Made by a program: the position numbers and the translations under genes. This document shows positions 33,801-45,700 of a stretch of DNA of 64,000 bases, in pieces. Positions within the stretch are counted from its first letter, which is position 1. Each line of letters opens with the position of its first letter. The stretch spans positions 3,286,001-3,350,000 of the forward strand of contig AP026547.1 of NCBI GenBank assembly GCA_026075535.2. The letters are read 5' to 3'. The notes below the pieces were generated by a model. That model saw nothing but the letters and a program-made list of their open reading frames with translations, did no database searches and was not told the origin of the DNA. This DNA is from Tricholoma matsutake. Its lineage: Eukaryota > Basidiomycota > Agaricomycetes > Agaricales > Tricholomataceae.

Positions 33801-34033
33801 AATGCAAAGTAGGGATAGCCGTTAAGAGACCACATTATATTTGCAACTGAATGAGGCTGCACATCTTTGGGAAGTGAGTTGATGAATGGTGGAAACGGCG
33901 AAGGTAAAGTAGTGGCTGTTGGTGAGCTGAGGACATGGGAGCCATCATGAAGGAAAACAGTGGTCTTTTCGCCTAAGAGTACATCAGAAGGAGTCGACAA
34001 ATGCAAAAATAAAAAATACTCACCAGTCGCCAT
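30818..34033 (-). pseudogene. Plavaka-associated accessory ORF 1, about 1,037 codons
   Basis: Exons on the minus strand are 34033-34024, 33972-31132 and 31080-30818. Both introns (51 nt each) have clean GT...AG borders. The single frame is interrupted only by TGA at 33662, 33374, 32921 and 32309, each readable as a mutated Arg codon. There is no named domain. Features include a Trp-rich block (EWEEVDGFWVRKYVDRCNV ... SFYNEWDLHPEF) near the middle, a Ser/Pro-rich linker and a C-terminal WPKQSVWELCGLNVGYWSSD segment. I have seen similar ORFs beside DNA transposons of Agaricomycetes (memory only). Correct splicing and long open frame imply it was an expressed gene before decay. Function unknown. 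Confidence 0.75.
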
Positions 34034-35245
34034 TTTGAAATATACAGAGACCACAGATATCAGGGATCAGGGGACGAGGGGCAAATTAAGTCAATGCCAA
34101 CGAGTAAACACTCCACTAGGCAGGTCTTTACATCCAAGAACAGGGAAACTTTGTTGCATTAATGCGAACGAGCAAACCCTCAAGATCGAGACCGTGTTGC
34201 ACGACCTGTGAAAAGAGAGTGTATTGTGCAGAGAAAGACAAACAGTTCGTTGTGTTAATGCTAACGAACAAACTTGCTGAAGTGGCAAATGGAAGATCAA
34301 GCACTGACAGAGGTTCTAGGCAAAGGAGTCTATGCTAAAGGAACAATTCACTGCATTAATGCGAATGAAGAGAGTACTATTAACAAGTTGACAGTGAAGT
34401 CATGACAGTCACTACAAACATCGAGCATGACAACTTCTGAGATTTGATCATGACCGTCTACATCATGCTTGCCCATGTATAAAGGAATGGTCACGAGTCT
34501 AACCATCAGCAACAAGTCCTTGGTTGCAGTTAACTGAGCCAAGGCACGTCTAGAGTCTTGTCTCATCTTGTCCCTGGCTTTCTGGCTTTGCACTAGAATT
34601 GTTCACTGTTTGTCCTCATCAAGTCGATCTTGCAGGGCTTCCTTGGTTGCAGTTAACTGAGCCAAGGTGCATCTAGGGTCGAGTCTTGTCCCTGGCTTTC
34701 TGGCTTTGTGCAATAATTGTCACTGTTACTTGCTTGATATCCACCTGTGCAAACAGAGCTAAGGACATGCCTTGACAGACCCATCCTCCTTACCCATTAA
34801 GTCCAAACTTTCAGGCTTTTTTCATGAGCACATACACCAGGATCACTTTATTTCATCACAGTTAACTGGATGAAGTACTTCTGATTTCCTATCCCAGATG
34901 AACCTGCCTTGGTCCCTCTACCATTGCAGTTAATCAAGGAGGGGAACTTTGTGCTATGCACAATGTGAGAGCCATGTGCCTTATCAACTCAGTGAGTAGC
35001 CCAACATCCATCTATATATGTGTATTGATTTGCCTCAAATAAAGCAACTGAGAATATCATACAAGAGTGGCAAATTTGTGGTCCCAATCATGTCCGCATT
35101 CCCTGTGCTCTGCTGTCATTGGCACAGACTTCTTGCTTTCCACAGGTGCCGAAGCCAGCTGAACGAGAACCCTTTCATTGTTCTGCTGTCTCACAGCAAA
35201 GCAATACATTTATCGTACACTTGCCCAAGCCTACCCGCCCCCTTT
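34034..35245. repeat. Non-coding spacer with dispersed short repeats
   Basis: GCATTAATGCGAACGAG-like motifs recur near 34156, 34252 and 34353. TTGGTTGCAGTTAACTGAGC occurs at 34522 and again at 34644, with looser CAGTTAACTG copies near 34860 and 34926. The same CAGTTAACTG palindrome appears in every unit of the 198-bp array at 55783-56736. The spacer lies upstream of accessory ORF 1 and may hold its promoter. Confidence 0.6.
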
Positions 35246-36431
35246 TCACTGTGCCCCGACTCTCATCCACTTGAACTTCTCTTTCGATGGGTCCACCATG
35301 AATCGTCGGTCATTGGGGTCTTGTTCTTCGAACCAATCATTGTCATAGAATTCACGTGGAAGATTGGAGACGTGGCGATGATCGCTAGGCGGATTGTGGT
35401 AGTGACATATTCTTGGCCCAGGTTTTGATCCTTGTGGCAAAAATAGGTCCTTGTCCTTGACCCGCTGCTTGTCAATGATATCCAGTTCTTTGTTGATGTT
35501 ATGCCTCCTTGGCATTGTTTTCACATGAAATACTGTCATGTTGAGTTCTCCTTCAATGTCGCTTTCATCAGAGCTCATCCCGTCTTTGCCAAGATGTCGG
35601 AGAAGCCATTCCATCCACTGCCATGCGGAAATGTCTGTTGCTCCTTCTTCACATTTCAATTGGATCATCCACTGAACAGTGGTTAAACGCTGGTTGTATC
35701 TCTGTAGGGATGCTTAGTTTCATTATCACCTAAGGACTTTAAGACCTACTGCTCTGCGCCATGTCCCCATGTGTGAATATTTGCCATTCTCATCCTTCAA
35801 TACGATCATTCAATCTTCCACCTCCTGCAATGTTTCCACCTCGCCATCATCTTTGATCTTTGGCTGGGCCTTCCTCCAATATCCTCTTGCATGGTCTACC
35901 TTCTCTGTGATCATGTTGAGGAAATACACTTCAGATCTTTCTGGGAGATCAGCCCAGCCATCTGACTTTGTTAGAAGCAGTTTATCTAGCAAAATCTGCC
36001 CCACCCTCTCATTCCACCTGGAAGGTTTCTTGTCCCTCATGTCAAGTTGTAAATTTTCCTCATCAGGGCCTTCTCCATGGCCCCTTTCATAAGCACAGAT
36101 AACTTTGAGTGGTGGACAGTCATGTAGCACGAAATCCTCATCATTATCCACACTGAACACATCTTTTATGAGATCCCATATGAGAGACTTTGCAGCATCA
36201 GTTACCAATGCTATATTGTATTGCAAAACCTACCAGAAAAACTGAGCGTTCATCCTTGGTGTCTGCCTGATTCTCAGCTTGCGGTTCTTGCTTAGATTTG
36301 GGTTGTTTGCGACGTGGCCATGCCCTGGAATGTATACCCAACTGCTCCCAGTCAAGCTGTACAGCGCGGATGGCACAGTCTTCCATGAGTTTCTTGAGGC
36401 GATGCTCGCCCATGGTTAATTCTTGATCCAT
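35246..36431 (-). pseudogene. Plavaka-associated accessory ORF 2
   Basis: Two blocks on the minus strand join through short introns near 36215 and 35700. 36431-36198 has MGEHRLKKLMEDCAIRA and RKQPKSKQEPQAENQ. 36226-35780 has KVICAYERGHGEGPD and LQLDMRDKKPSRWNERVGQIL, then a TGA where VEDR is expected. 35668-35246 has GMSSDESD and FHVKTMPRRHNINKELD and ends KWMRVGAQ. Charged, probably nucleic-acid-binding or structural; no domain recognised. It resembles repeated hypothetical proteins of mushroom genomes. Confidence 0.6.
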
Positions 36432-36778
36432 TGCTTCCTCCTGATCTGTGTCTTCTGGCGTTGATGGTGAATCTGCAGGACCAGACTAAAGAAGAGTCAT
36501 TATAATGAATGGCCTTGGAATGCATAGTAACAGGGCTACACACTTCATCTGAAGAGAGCACTAGGACCGTCCTTTGCTTTATCTGTGAGACCTTCTTTTG
36601 ATGGTGTATCTGTGCCAAAATTTTAGGTTCTGTGCACATAGCTGATCACGAGGGTCCATGGTTCTGTATGGTGCCCAGTTGGGGCTGCAGGGTCTTGCTG
36701 CTTCATTCTAGATGCTATAAGAGCATTTAGCTGTTGTACCAGAGCCTTTTGATGGTGCACCAGTCTCTCCTGTTCCAG

Positions 36779-37496
36779 TCATTCCCATTCCAGTTTATGT
36801 GCCATAGCTGTTAACTCATTATCTTTGTTGGCCTGGATTGTCGACTTCAGCCCTGATCCTTGTGGTTGTTGTGTACTTACCTGTAATGCTGTGAGTTGTT
36901 CGAGCATGGCCTGTTCCCTTGCATGTGCCGCCTCATCATGCATCTCCAAAGTCTTCTGGAGCTCAATGTGGTGAAGCGCATCTGAGTGGGCTTGGTTGTT
37001 CTTCTGCTGATAGGTCACCATCTGTTGCTTCTTCAGCTTTTGGTGAAGCCCAAGCTCTTGATTCCCTATAAAACAGCCATGTCTGAACATCTGTTGCAGG
37101 TTTACCTTCTTTGTCTGCACCTGTGGAACGTGAGGATGATCTTCGTCGACATATGGACATTTGATTGTCTGAAATAAGGAGAGTAAATGAAACCATTTAC
37201 TTGTGATGATACTTTGGATTGACCTGCATTCCATGCAAATCATGGTTCTGTCCCTCATCCTGTTGATACTCACTGTCAGTTGTTGATTTTTCCTGGACTG
37301 TGCCATGATGATCATTCCAGGGATTTTCTGGGTCTACTTCCATTTCTTCATTGGGAGAAAGTGTGGAAGGGAGAAACAATGGCATTGTTGGCAGGTTGCT
37401 CAATGCACTATGGGACATGATTAAATGAGATGGGTCCAAGATGTCATATCCTCCCTTTAAATTTGTATCCGGCCTGCCTAGCAACCTGACAAACAA
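36779..37496 (-). CDS. Coiled-coil, Gln-rich ORF of the Plavaka element (partial)
   Basis: 37496-37197 (MFVRLLGRPDTN ... acidic and Asn-rich) and 37315-36779 (YVDEDHPHVPQVQTKKVN, then a long Gln/His/Glu-rich helix with heptad spacing ending KLEWE) look like two exons. The junction near 37170-37200 is not resolved. It may be the 5' part of accessory ORF 2, or a separate protein. Function unknown. Confidence 0.45.
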
Positions 37497-38014
37497 TAAA
37501 GTTGACGTCCATATTCAGCATCAACTTCCCTGCCGCCGTTTTTCAAGGTTTCTCCATTTATCCTAGGCTGTCCAGCAAGAACAATGGTCCCGTTCATTGC
37601 ATTCTTGTTTAGGCTAGGTTCATGGATCTGCACGGTTGCGCATGGAATATTCAATCTACTTTATAATTGTTTTATCAGGGGCTCTCCATTGCTTTAAAAG
37701 TCGTTGGCTCAGGCATCTTTAACACATTCCATATTTTCATCACCCACCCATTCTACTTGTTCCAGCCTCATTGCATTCACTGAATTTCCTCCACTTATTC
37801 ATGGTCAATACCCATAGTTATGTGCCCGCATCCTGTCAGGTGAGTGTTTAATTGCAGGGTATTGTATCATGCAGACATGCTGATCATAGATTAGGAAACA
37901 TGGGAGGCAAAGTTGTGTTCACATCTTTATTCGACCGTAGCATACAAGCCATGTCAGGTTCTCATCACCTCACAGCATTCCACTGCATTGTGATATGCTT
38001 ACCATTATCCATAT
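37497..38014. other. No recognised feature
   Basis: AT-rich, without a coherent frame on either strand. It separates minus-strand ORFs from a plus-strand fragment. Confidence 0.35.
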
Positions 38015-38275
38015 GTGGAAAGTGTCTTCGAGGGTGCAGTGCTACAACCCTACATACATGACTGCACAATCACTGTTCATGAAGGTCATCATAGTTACCG
38101 CTTGTCGGTTTTCTTCAAACAACATTGCCGACTCCAACCAAATCAATCTCTGTGTCATCTTTGGGGTGCCAGTCATCGAGGTGATGTTGTTGTCATGAGA
38201 ATAGGATCTAATGGCTGTTATGTGAACATGAGAGATCGAGACACTATCCTTTCTGATTGGTTTATGCAGAAGTAG
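38015..38275 (+). CDS. Short plus-strand ORF, possible accessory gene exon
   Basis: 86 codons from ATG 38015. It contains ITVHEGHHSYRLSVFF and HRGDVVVMRIGSNGCYVNMR, a composition that reads like real protein rather than a shadow frame. Upstream plus frames from 37852 may be a preceding exon. No domain assigned. Confidence 0.4.
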   Translation: MESVFEGAVLQPYIHDCTITVHEGHHSYRLSVFFKQHCRLQPNQSLCHLWGASHRGDVVVMRIGSNGCYVNMRDRDTILSDWFMQK

Positions 38276-38593
38276 GTCATTATTTTTTAAAACACTTTAC
38301 AGCCTTGCTTATGTACAACAGATTCTCAGTTACAATTTTGAACAAGCTGAAAGGCCCGCTTCCCTTGCAGATTACATATCACTGATGCTCTCGGGGATGA
38401 TCTTTTCTATTTAGGCATAAGTTTTTGCTGCCGATTACATTGCAGGCTCACATGTATCATCTCAATAATACCCATTTGTGTTAGCTCTATTGAGGGCCCA
38501 TTCTTGAGTCATCAGCATTTTGTAACAACTTCATTCCAAAAGTCTAATACGATGCATAAACATAACAAACTAAGTGCATATAAGTAGATCAGA

Positions 38594-39279
38594 TCACATC
38601 GTGCCCCTTTCCTGAGTGAATTTGTAGTGAGGGTTTAATCTCTGGACAGCATCCTTAGGGTTAGGAAGGGAATTGAGAAGAATGGCTGAGATGTTGGCAA
38701 AGCCTCGTCCCAGCATCAATGATGTTGCATCCACATGTGACTGGAGAGCATCAAAGTCGCGTTCAAGATCCTCACCACTTGAATGGAGCAATTCAACCAT
38801 TTCCTCCAGCATAAAATCTTCAAAGAACATATTCATATAAACTGGAAATGACAGATGGTAGTACTCACCAGTGCAGTTTTCATGTCCAGATGAAACACCC
38901 GAGTCAGTGAAGGGACTGACAGACTGTGGGATATTGAACTCAGAAGACAATTGAGAACTGACATTGTTGAGGAGCATCAATCATTTGACTCTCATTGAAG
39001 GGAAGAAATTTACTTACTGCTGTCCACAGCGGGTGTAAACACACTTGGGTGAGGCTGGAGTTTCTCTGGAGGATTTGAGTTGTTGTTATGTGGAATCATG
39101 AGATGACAGAAGACTTTACCGATGGCAGCAGCATGTGCATCCCTGGTGAACCTCCTTCTGTGCTTGGGTAGAATCCTCTGGCATTGCGAAAGAATGGAGG
39201 TCGAAGAGATGGGGATTTGCCTAAGTTTGCAGTCCAGGTAATGTTCAAATATGTTGCGGGAAGCTCCGGCAGCTGTCAA
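38594..39279 (-). CDS. Accessory ORF 3 of the Plavaka element, two exons
   Basis: 39279-39010 holds ILPKHRRRFTRDAHAAAIGK and 38980-38594 holds LEEMVELLHSSGEDLERDFDAL and ILLNSLPNPKDAVQRLNP. A short gap between them (about 38981-39009) may be an intron or an extension of one frame. Helical, no known domain. No internal stop in either block. Confidence 0.45.
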
Positions 39280-39972
39280 ACCTAATTACACATTCTACAT
39301 AACCTAAACATGGTTAGGCTTCTTTGACAACCATGTGTGACAAGGATATCAACCTAGTATATGACCTTGTACAACCAGACATTTTACTCAAAGGTGAGGT
39401 AGAACAATATCCAGTTGAACTGATATCCTTTGACTATAGCATGGTTTCAAATATCCTCTGGGGATAGATCACACCCAGATCAGTGGTTATTATTTGAATG
39501 CACCACAAGAAGGGATCCAATTTACTAAGTGTACATACAGACGGTGATCTCGAGATGGTCATCTCGGGTAAATTATTTTCCACAACTGACAGAAATTATT
39601 TCAAAACTTCACTCAGGGACATTGTAAGCAACAATGTCATTCAGTCGAAGAAGAATGACGGTTGCCATTGTGATGTCAAACTAGGGCACCTACAACTAAA
39701 CTTAGATTCTTTGTTTCCTGCCGAAGTTCTTCCCTGAAGCAGCTTTCTGCTTTTGTAGTCAAGCATGTCCAGAAGTGTACTTCAGATGTAACCTTATTAT
39801 GTCAATGACAGGCCATCCTCTAGAGTAGCTGTTGAGAGCAGGGGATTGTGAAACAACCTTTATAGAAAATTAAATACAAATGACCATGAAAAAGGATGAA
39901 TGTACCAAGTCCCGAACAACACAGATAAGAGCAAGACTTTGGCTTGAATAACTCTGGGTTAGGTCCAGGTGC
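39280..39972. other. No recognised feature
   Basis: A 79-codon plus frame at 39498-39737 has no recognisable domain. Otherwise AT-rich non-coding sequence. Confidence 0.35.
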
Positions 39973-40549
39973 TCACGCATAACATGTTTGACACATTTCT
40001 AATATACTCCTTAAGCATGGAATGAAAACATGTGGATGAACAGATAAATACCTTAAGTTTTGCAAAGTCCTTTGGATCCCAGTCCAAAGCATCTTCCAAG
40101 TTATATCCACCACGGCCTGGTCGCCCAGCTTCACCACTAGGTTTTGGGATCTGCTCATCGTCAGAGTCACTTTCTTCTGAAGATGATTCGGAAGAGGTAG
40201 AGGGACTCTTGTATCATGCTGGAGGAGCAGTAGGTTTGGTGGTTGACTTCGGGTGATTATCATGATACAAAATAGGCTTCACATAAGGTGGATGTTGTAA
40301 ATTGACTGTGGGAGCTGATGATGTGTCTGCTCTGGAACCAAGATGGAGATGGCTGATTTCCTCCTGTGCAAGAACCTTCTCAGGGGTGCAAGTGAGGGTT
40401 CCTAACTCCATTTCAGCAAGGGGGATAGGAAGAGTTGGGGGTGGAGCACTAGGCTCAAAGAAAGGAGCGATTACTGAGAAAAAGGCCATCAAGGTGGGTA
40501 TAAGTTGACTATAGGACGGCAATATGAATGGGCTATTGGTGGGTGCCAA
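39973..40549 (-). CDS. Pro-rich ORF of the Plavaka element, uncertain
   Basis: Minus frames 40549-40214 (FFEPSAPPPTLPIPLAEMEL) and 40263-39973 overlap in different frames, with a Ser/Asp/Glu-rich stretch on the opposite strand. Likely part of a gene with an intron near 40230, but not resolvable. Confidence 0.3.
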
Positions 40550-40824
40550 CAGTGGCCCAACACCAATATATGTACAAAAATCTATGTATTTCTATATTTG
40601 GTTTTTGAATTGGAATGAAACAATAACTCCCAACGGTTCCATTCTGCCAATTACAACAATAGCAATGTCCTCTTAGTTAAGGACTCATTGCTGAGGAAAC
40701 ATCAACAATTAGCAAACAGAGATGACTGGCATGACACAGAATGGTGATGTGAAGAAGATATAAGAGCAATGCGAGACACAAAAGTATCCTTATAATCCCA
40801 TCACCACCAACACCACATTGAGAT

Positions 40825-42185
40825 ATGCTATCCTTCTTTGACAAGTTCAACAGCCATCTGGTTGTGAAACTGGATGGACACATAGGTCCAGTCATAAGCC
40901 TCACCCTATCGCCAAATGGAAGCCTTCTCATGAGCAGGGGTAAGTCACCAGACACTGGTCCAGCATTTAATTGACTGTTAAAAGGAGCCAACAGAATCAA
41001 AGTTTGGGACATCAAGACTTATGACCAGCTTGTCACTCCTCAGCAGCCCTTCAATGCCCGAGCACAAGTAAGTTGCACGGCATGGATAACTCACAGGAAT
41101 GAAGCTTTCGACACTTTATGTTATGGAAATGCACTTGGTTGGCTGGTCTTTCTGCAACACTGACCAAATGAGGTCAGTAATGATATTCTGGGTACAGCAG
41201 AGCTTGATATTAGACATAGGGATGCTTTGAGATCATTTACTCAGCACACATTGCAAAAGGCGGCGAGATATTATGCATTGCTGCTGATACCTCGGGCAGA
41301 TCATCAACTCGCATTGCCACCAGTACCAGGGATAACTGCATTCTCATTTGGACTTTCGATTCCAGTAGCAGGAAACTTCAACCACCACATGCTGGTAGCT
41401 ACGGTGATGGTAAGGATATTATACCCAAAGGCCTTGCATTTGCAGACAATCCTACAAAAGACTTGCATGTCTTTGGGTTGCACGATGGTGCAGTGTGAGT
41501 CACAACTAGAACAGTACATGTTGTCTGTTCGCTGATCCTACATTCAGGCATACATATGGGGGAAATGATGGAAAATGGATAACAACAGTGAAATTGGGTC
41601 CCAAAATGTGAGTCTTTCAAAGGAGTCATTCAAAGGAAATCAACAGCATCAATGCTAATCATACCAAGTGGAAATGCTGCAGTTGACCTCCAGTGTGGGT
41701 TATGTGTCGTGGATAATGTGGGAAATGGATTTGATCTCTACAAACTCGACAGGGGCGAGTTTATTCAAACATTTGCGACAAAAGACCCACAGAAAACATA
41801 TTCAAAAGGAGTGTGCTTCGCATCCGACTCGCGCATTGTCATTGCTGGCAGTGACCATGGTTTGGTCTATATCTTTGAGAGAAAGAGTGGGCAGTGTTTG
41901 GATACTCTCAAGCACACAAATGAAGGAGGAGTGCAGACAATAACTGTGAGTAAAATAGCAAAATCAAAAGGATCGGCTCCAATGAGAATGATATAGACAT
42001 TCAATAATGATGGAAAGACTACAATTGTGAGTGCCTCGGCAAGCAGCTGTGCTGCTACACCAATCTTGGTCTGGAAGTGGAAGCATCCTGCAAGCACCGA
42101 GTGCACCAGTGTGAAGAGCTGCACCATTACTGCTGTCATCGATGTTATTGTGCGGTCTCTCGTGCTGGTCGCTGCAATGGCACAT
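40825..42185 (+). pseudogene. WD40-repeat protein gene, interrupted by copia-3
   Basis: ATG 40825 begins MLSFFDKFNSHLVVKLDGH, then GPVISLTLSPNGSLLMS. A roughly 45-nt intron (near 40937-40985) follows, then NRIKVWDIKTYDQLV: a WD40 blade. Further blades are broken by frameshifts, with ADSGTS-like decay, to 41652-41996, where VCFASDSRIVIAGSDHGLVYIFERKSGQCLDTL is a clear last repeat. A hydrophobic stretch near 42130-42185 suggests a C-terminal membrane segment. Copia-3 inserts at 42186; 47631-47780 may carry the last codons after a GTGAGT intron. WD40 genes of this kind accompany DNA transposons in mushrooms (memory). Role unknown. Confidence 0.65.
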
Positions 42186-42537
42186 TGTTGAGGTGCTGTT
42201 TATCACACCATAAGCATACATGATCGCATCTTTTGATGTGTGTACTATTTTTAGCACATCCCTTTGATGCACCGTCTCATAGACACCTTTGTGTCTCTTA
42301 TCCCTTTTACTCTTTATGTAGCTGAACTCACTTATATATAGGGTAGGTAGTTATCCAAACACCTCAGTCGCTTGTACAGAGACTGAGGTGAGTATTCTAG
42401 ACATTACAATATCACAGACCAATACTTACTGTACTTATAGCTATACTCTGATTATGCTAGGTACAGTTGTTGTATTCATATAGTCGCTTGTACAGAGACT
42501 GAGCTATACTCTGATTATGCTAGGTTGAATTTCTACA
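42186..42537 (+). repeat. 5' LTR of copia-3 (352 bp)
   Basis: Contains ACTTATATATAGGG (TATA-like) near 42328 and a perfect 9-bp-stem hairpin at 42361-42389. At 10 of 11 sites of difference from the 3' LTR the ancestral state is readable as CpG. Confidence 0.95.
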
Positions 42538-42745
42538 GGTTATGGGCCACTCCCATTGTTAGAAACAATGGTAGAAACTTCCTAGCCACTCGATGCTATA
42601 TGCCATATGGTCCGATCATTTCAATCATCCGTTCCGTCTTGGATCATGGACTTCACTTTGAGCACATCCAGTCTTCTGGCAAGCATACCCCTTTGTTACT
42701 ACATACTTTGTCACCATTCTATCTGGCAACACTTTACCATCAAAT

Positions 42746-45700
42746 ATGATGACCGAATTGACCACAGCCACGTCCGAATCCACAATCCCATCTATCTCCC
42801 TCATTAAACTGTCTGTTCAGTACTCAAGGGAGAAGCTCAATAAACTGAAGTCCAATTACAAAGAATAGTGTGAAGAAATTACAGTTGCTCTTTCTTTAAA
42901 TGGGCTCTACGAGTATGTCGTCAACAACATCATTGAACCATCCTCGAATGAACCCCATGCCCTTGCGAATTATAAAGCCAACTCGAGGCTTGCTTATGTG
43001 TTTATAGCATCTAGTGTTGCTCCCTCTGAATGGCCATTCCTAGACATGGTAAAAGGACCTAGTGTCAACTGGGAGACACTCCAAGTGTGCCACCAGAAAG
43101 AGGGACCGGTCCACCAGGTCCAACTTCTACAACAGGCTCTTTCCATCCAATGCACAAAGGACACCCCCCTCCCTGAAACTGCTGATAAGATTTGCACCCT
43201 CATTGAACATGCCTTTGCCATGGGGGACATCAAACCTGATCTTCTTCGTTGTATCACGCTCCTCAACTCTCTCAGAAAACATTTTCCTCACGCATGTTCC
43301 ATTATTTCTTGAGATATCACCCCCTCCACTGATGCATCACCATACACTTCCATGAAAATTCATCAGTTCCTGGAAAATGAGCAATCTCTTCTTGAGAACA
43401 ATGTCCACAATGATTTCCATCCCTCTGTCACACTAACTGCTCATACCAAACTGATCAGACCACCAAACAGACTCATTTGTAGCAACTCTACTTGTGGGAA
43501 GTCAGGACACACCATCGAGTACTGCATCAAACCTGGTGGAGGGATGGCAGGGAAGACACTTACTGAATCGATTGCAGCACGGAGGGCAGCTTCTGATCAA
43601 AAGAAAAAACCTAGTCCCACTACTTTGAAGATCCCCGTAACCATGAAAGACATAAATGGCTCCACCTTCATGGTCATGGTCGATCATAACCCTTCCTCAC
43701 CAGTGACCTCACCCCCTGACTTTGCGGGTATAGCATGTGACCCTGCCCCCACCTCTACAATTGATGAAATTGAATATGAGGGCTGGCTTGTGGTTGAGGA
43801 GGAGCCAAGAACCACCATTGACTGGACAAAGTGCACTGCTCCAGTGGACAACAGCGCCTTCACTGTTACACCCTTAAATCAGACCAAGCGCACCCATATC
43901 TCATCGACTGAATTACCCTTCCTCGTTGACAGTGGCGCCACTGTTCACATATCCCCAGACCGTTCTGATTTCTGTTCTCTCCGCCCAATCACTTCCTGAT
44001 CAATTAAGGGCATGGGAGGATCTTCGATCACTGCAATCGGCATGGGTGATGTCAAGCTACGGGTAGCTCGGGGTGCATCAATCATCTTACATAACACACT
44101 TTATGTCCCTGAGTCAACAGTTTGGCTGGTATCTGTCAGTTCCCTTGCAGGAGACTCGAACACCATCACACATTTTGATGACTCATCTTGCTGGATAACT
44201 AACAAATCCACAGGCGTGTTGATAGCTCGCGGTTCCATGACCTCCAAGAAACTTTACTCACTCACCCTACACTCTGCGTCTGTTGAGCATGCATTAACAA
44301 TTCATGGATCACCAAATCTGGAGACCTGGCACCATCGCCTCGGCCACACCAATTACCAATCCCTGTGTGATATGGCCAAGAAAGGCACACTCACAGGTAT
44401 GCCATTGTCAGCCACTACACAGCTACCAAAATGTGATGCCTGTCTTGTTGGAAAACAGACGAGAACACCAGTCCTGAAGAAATGAGAAGAGGGTGAGGGA
44501 CATAGGGTGACTAGCCATCTGGAGAAGGTGTGGGTTGATTTATCAGGCCCACATGTGGTCAAGTCCCGTACTGGTCACAAATATGTAATGGACATTGTCG
44601 ATGATTTTACCTCATTCCCATGGTCTATACCCCTCAAACATAAAGATGATTCTTTTCCTGAGCCCAAGGCATGGGAGTTGGCACAAGAAAATGAAACCGG
44701 CTTGAAAGTTGGGACATACATTACCGACAATGGAGAGCTGAAGTCCAGCGAAATGCAGGCATGGCTTAAATCTTGAGGATCTGACCAACACTTCACTGCT
44801 CCACACACATCCACCCACATTGGACGTGTCGAACAGATGCATCAAACGCTCATGGCAAAGGCATGAACAATGTGGCTGTATGCAGGACTGCCCCCTTTCC
44901 TTTGGGACAAATTTTATTTAATGGCTACACACCTGCATTCAAAAACTACAACCCGCTCGCTGCAAGAAATCACGCCTTGGGAATTATGGTTCGGTCGAAA
45001 GCCAGACTATTCCTACATGCAGGAAATTGGATGTTGGGCTTTTGTCTTGATACCAAAGAAAGATAACCTGAAGATTTTTGAATGGTTGATTGAGTGTACA
45101 CTGATTGGCTATGACCCAAACTTGAAAATGTACAGATGCTATGAGAGCACTACACGGAAAATACATAGCTCTTTCCATGTCCGCTTCCTTGAGAGCCATG
45201 ATGGACACATACACCCACTGCAGAAGCCAACCCCACCCCTGATGAAACTGCCAACCCCACATTCAACCCCATACTCGATGATGATGATGATGATTTTATC
45301 TCACCACCCAACCCTCCTGTTACCGATCATACTGCACTGCCTGCCCCCCAACCAGATCCCCCTTGCCAATCATCCCGTGTACCAGTCCCAACTGAAAGAA
45401 ATCCTAATGGGGGACCATCCTTCACATGTACAATGAAGGCAAATCTCGGGATAGCGCGACCCACATAAAAGAGGCACGTCAAGAGCGGAGGGCGGGTAGA
45501 CGGACCATTAACACCTTAGATGAGCCCATCCCCAATCATGATGTCATTACTAATCTACAACAGGCCTTCAAAAATCTCGATCTTGGCAATCAGGCACATG
45601 AACTTCTGGCTATGATCTCAGAGATGGACAATTTTGATCTGGAGTCACTTCAATTTGAAGATGAGCCAAAAACATGGGATGAAGCCAAGAACTCTGTGGA

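Noticed and set aside
36779..42185. A TET/JBP dioxygenase among the cargo, as known for some fungal transposons
   Set aside because: I looked for an HxD...H arrangement and the usual flanking motifs in the ORFs between the TIRs and found none.
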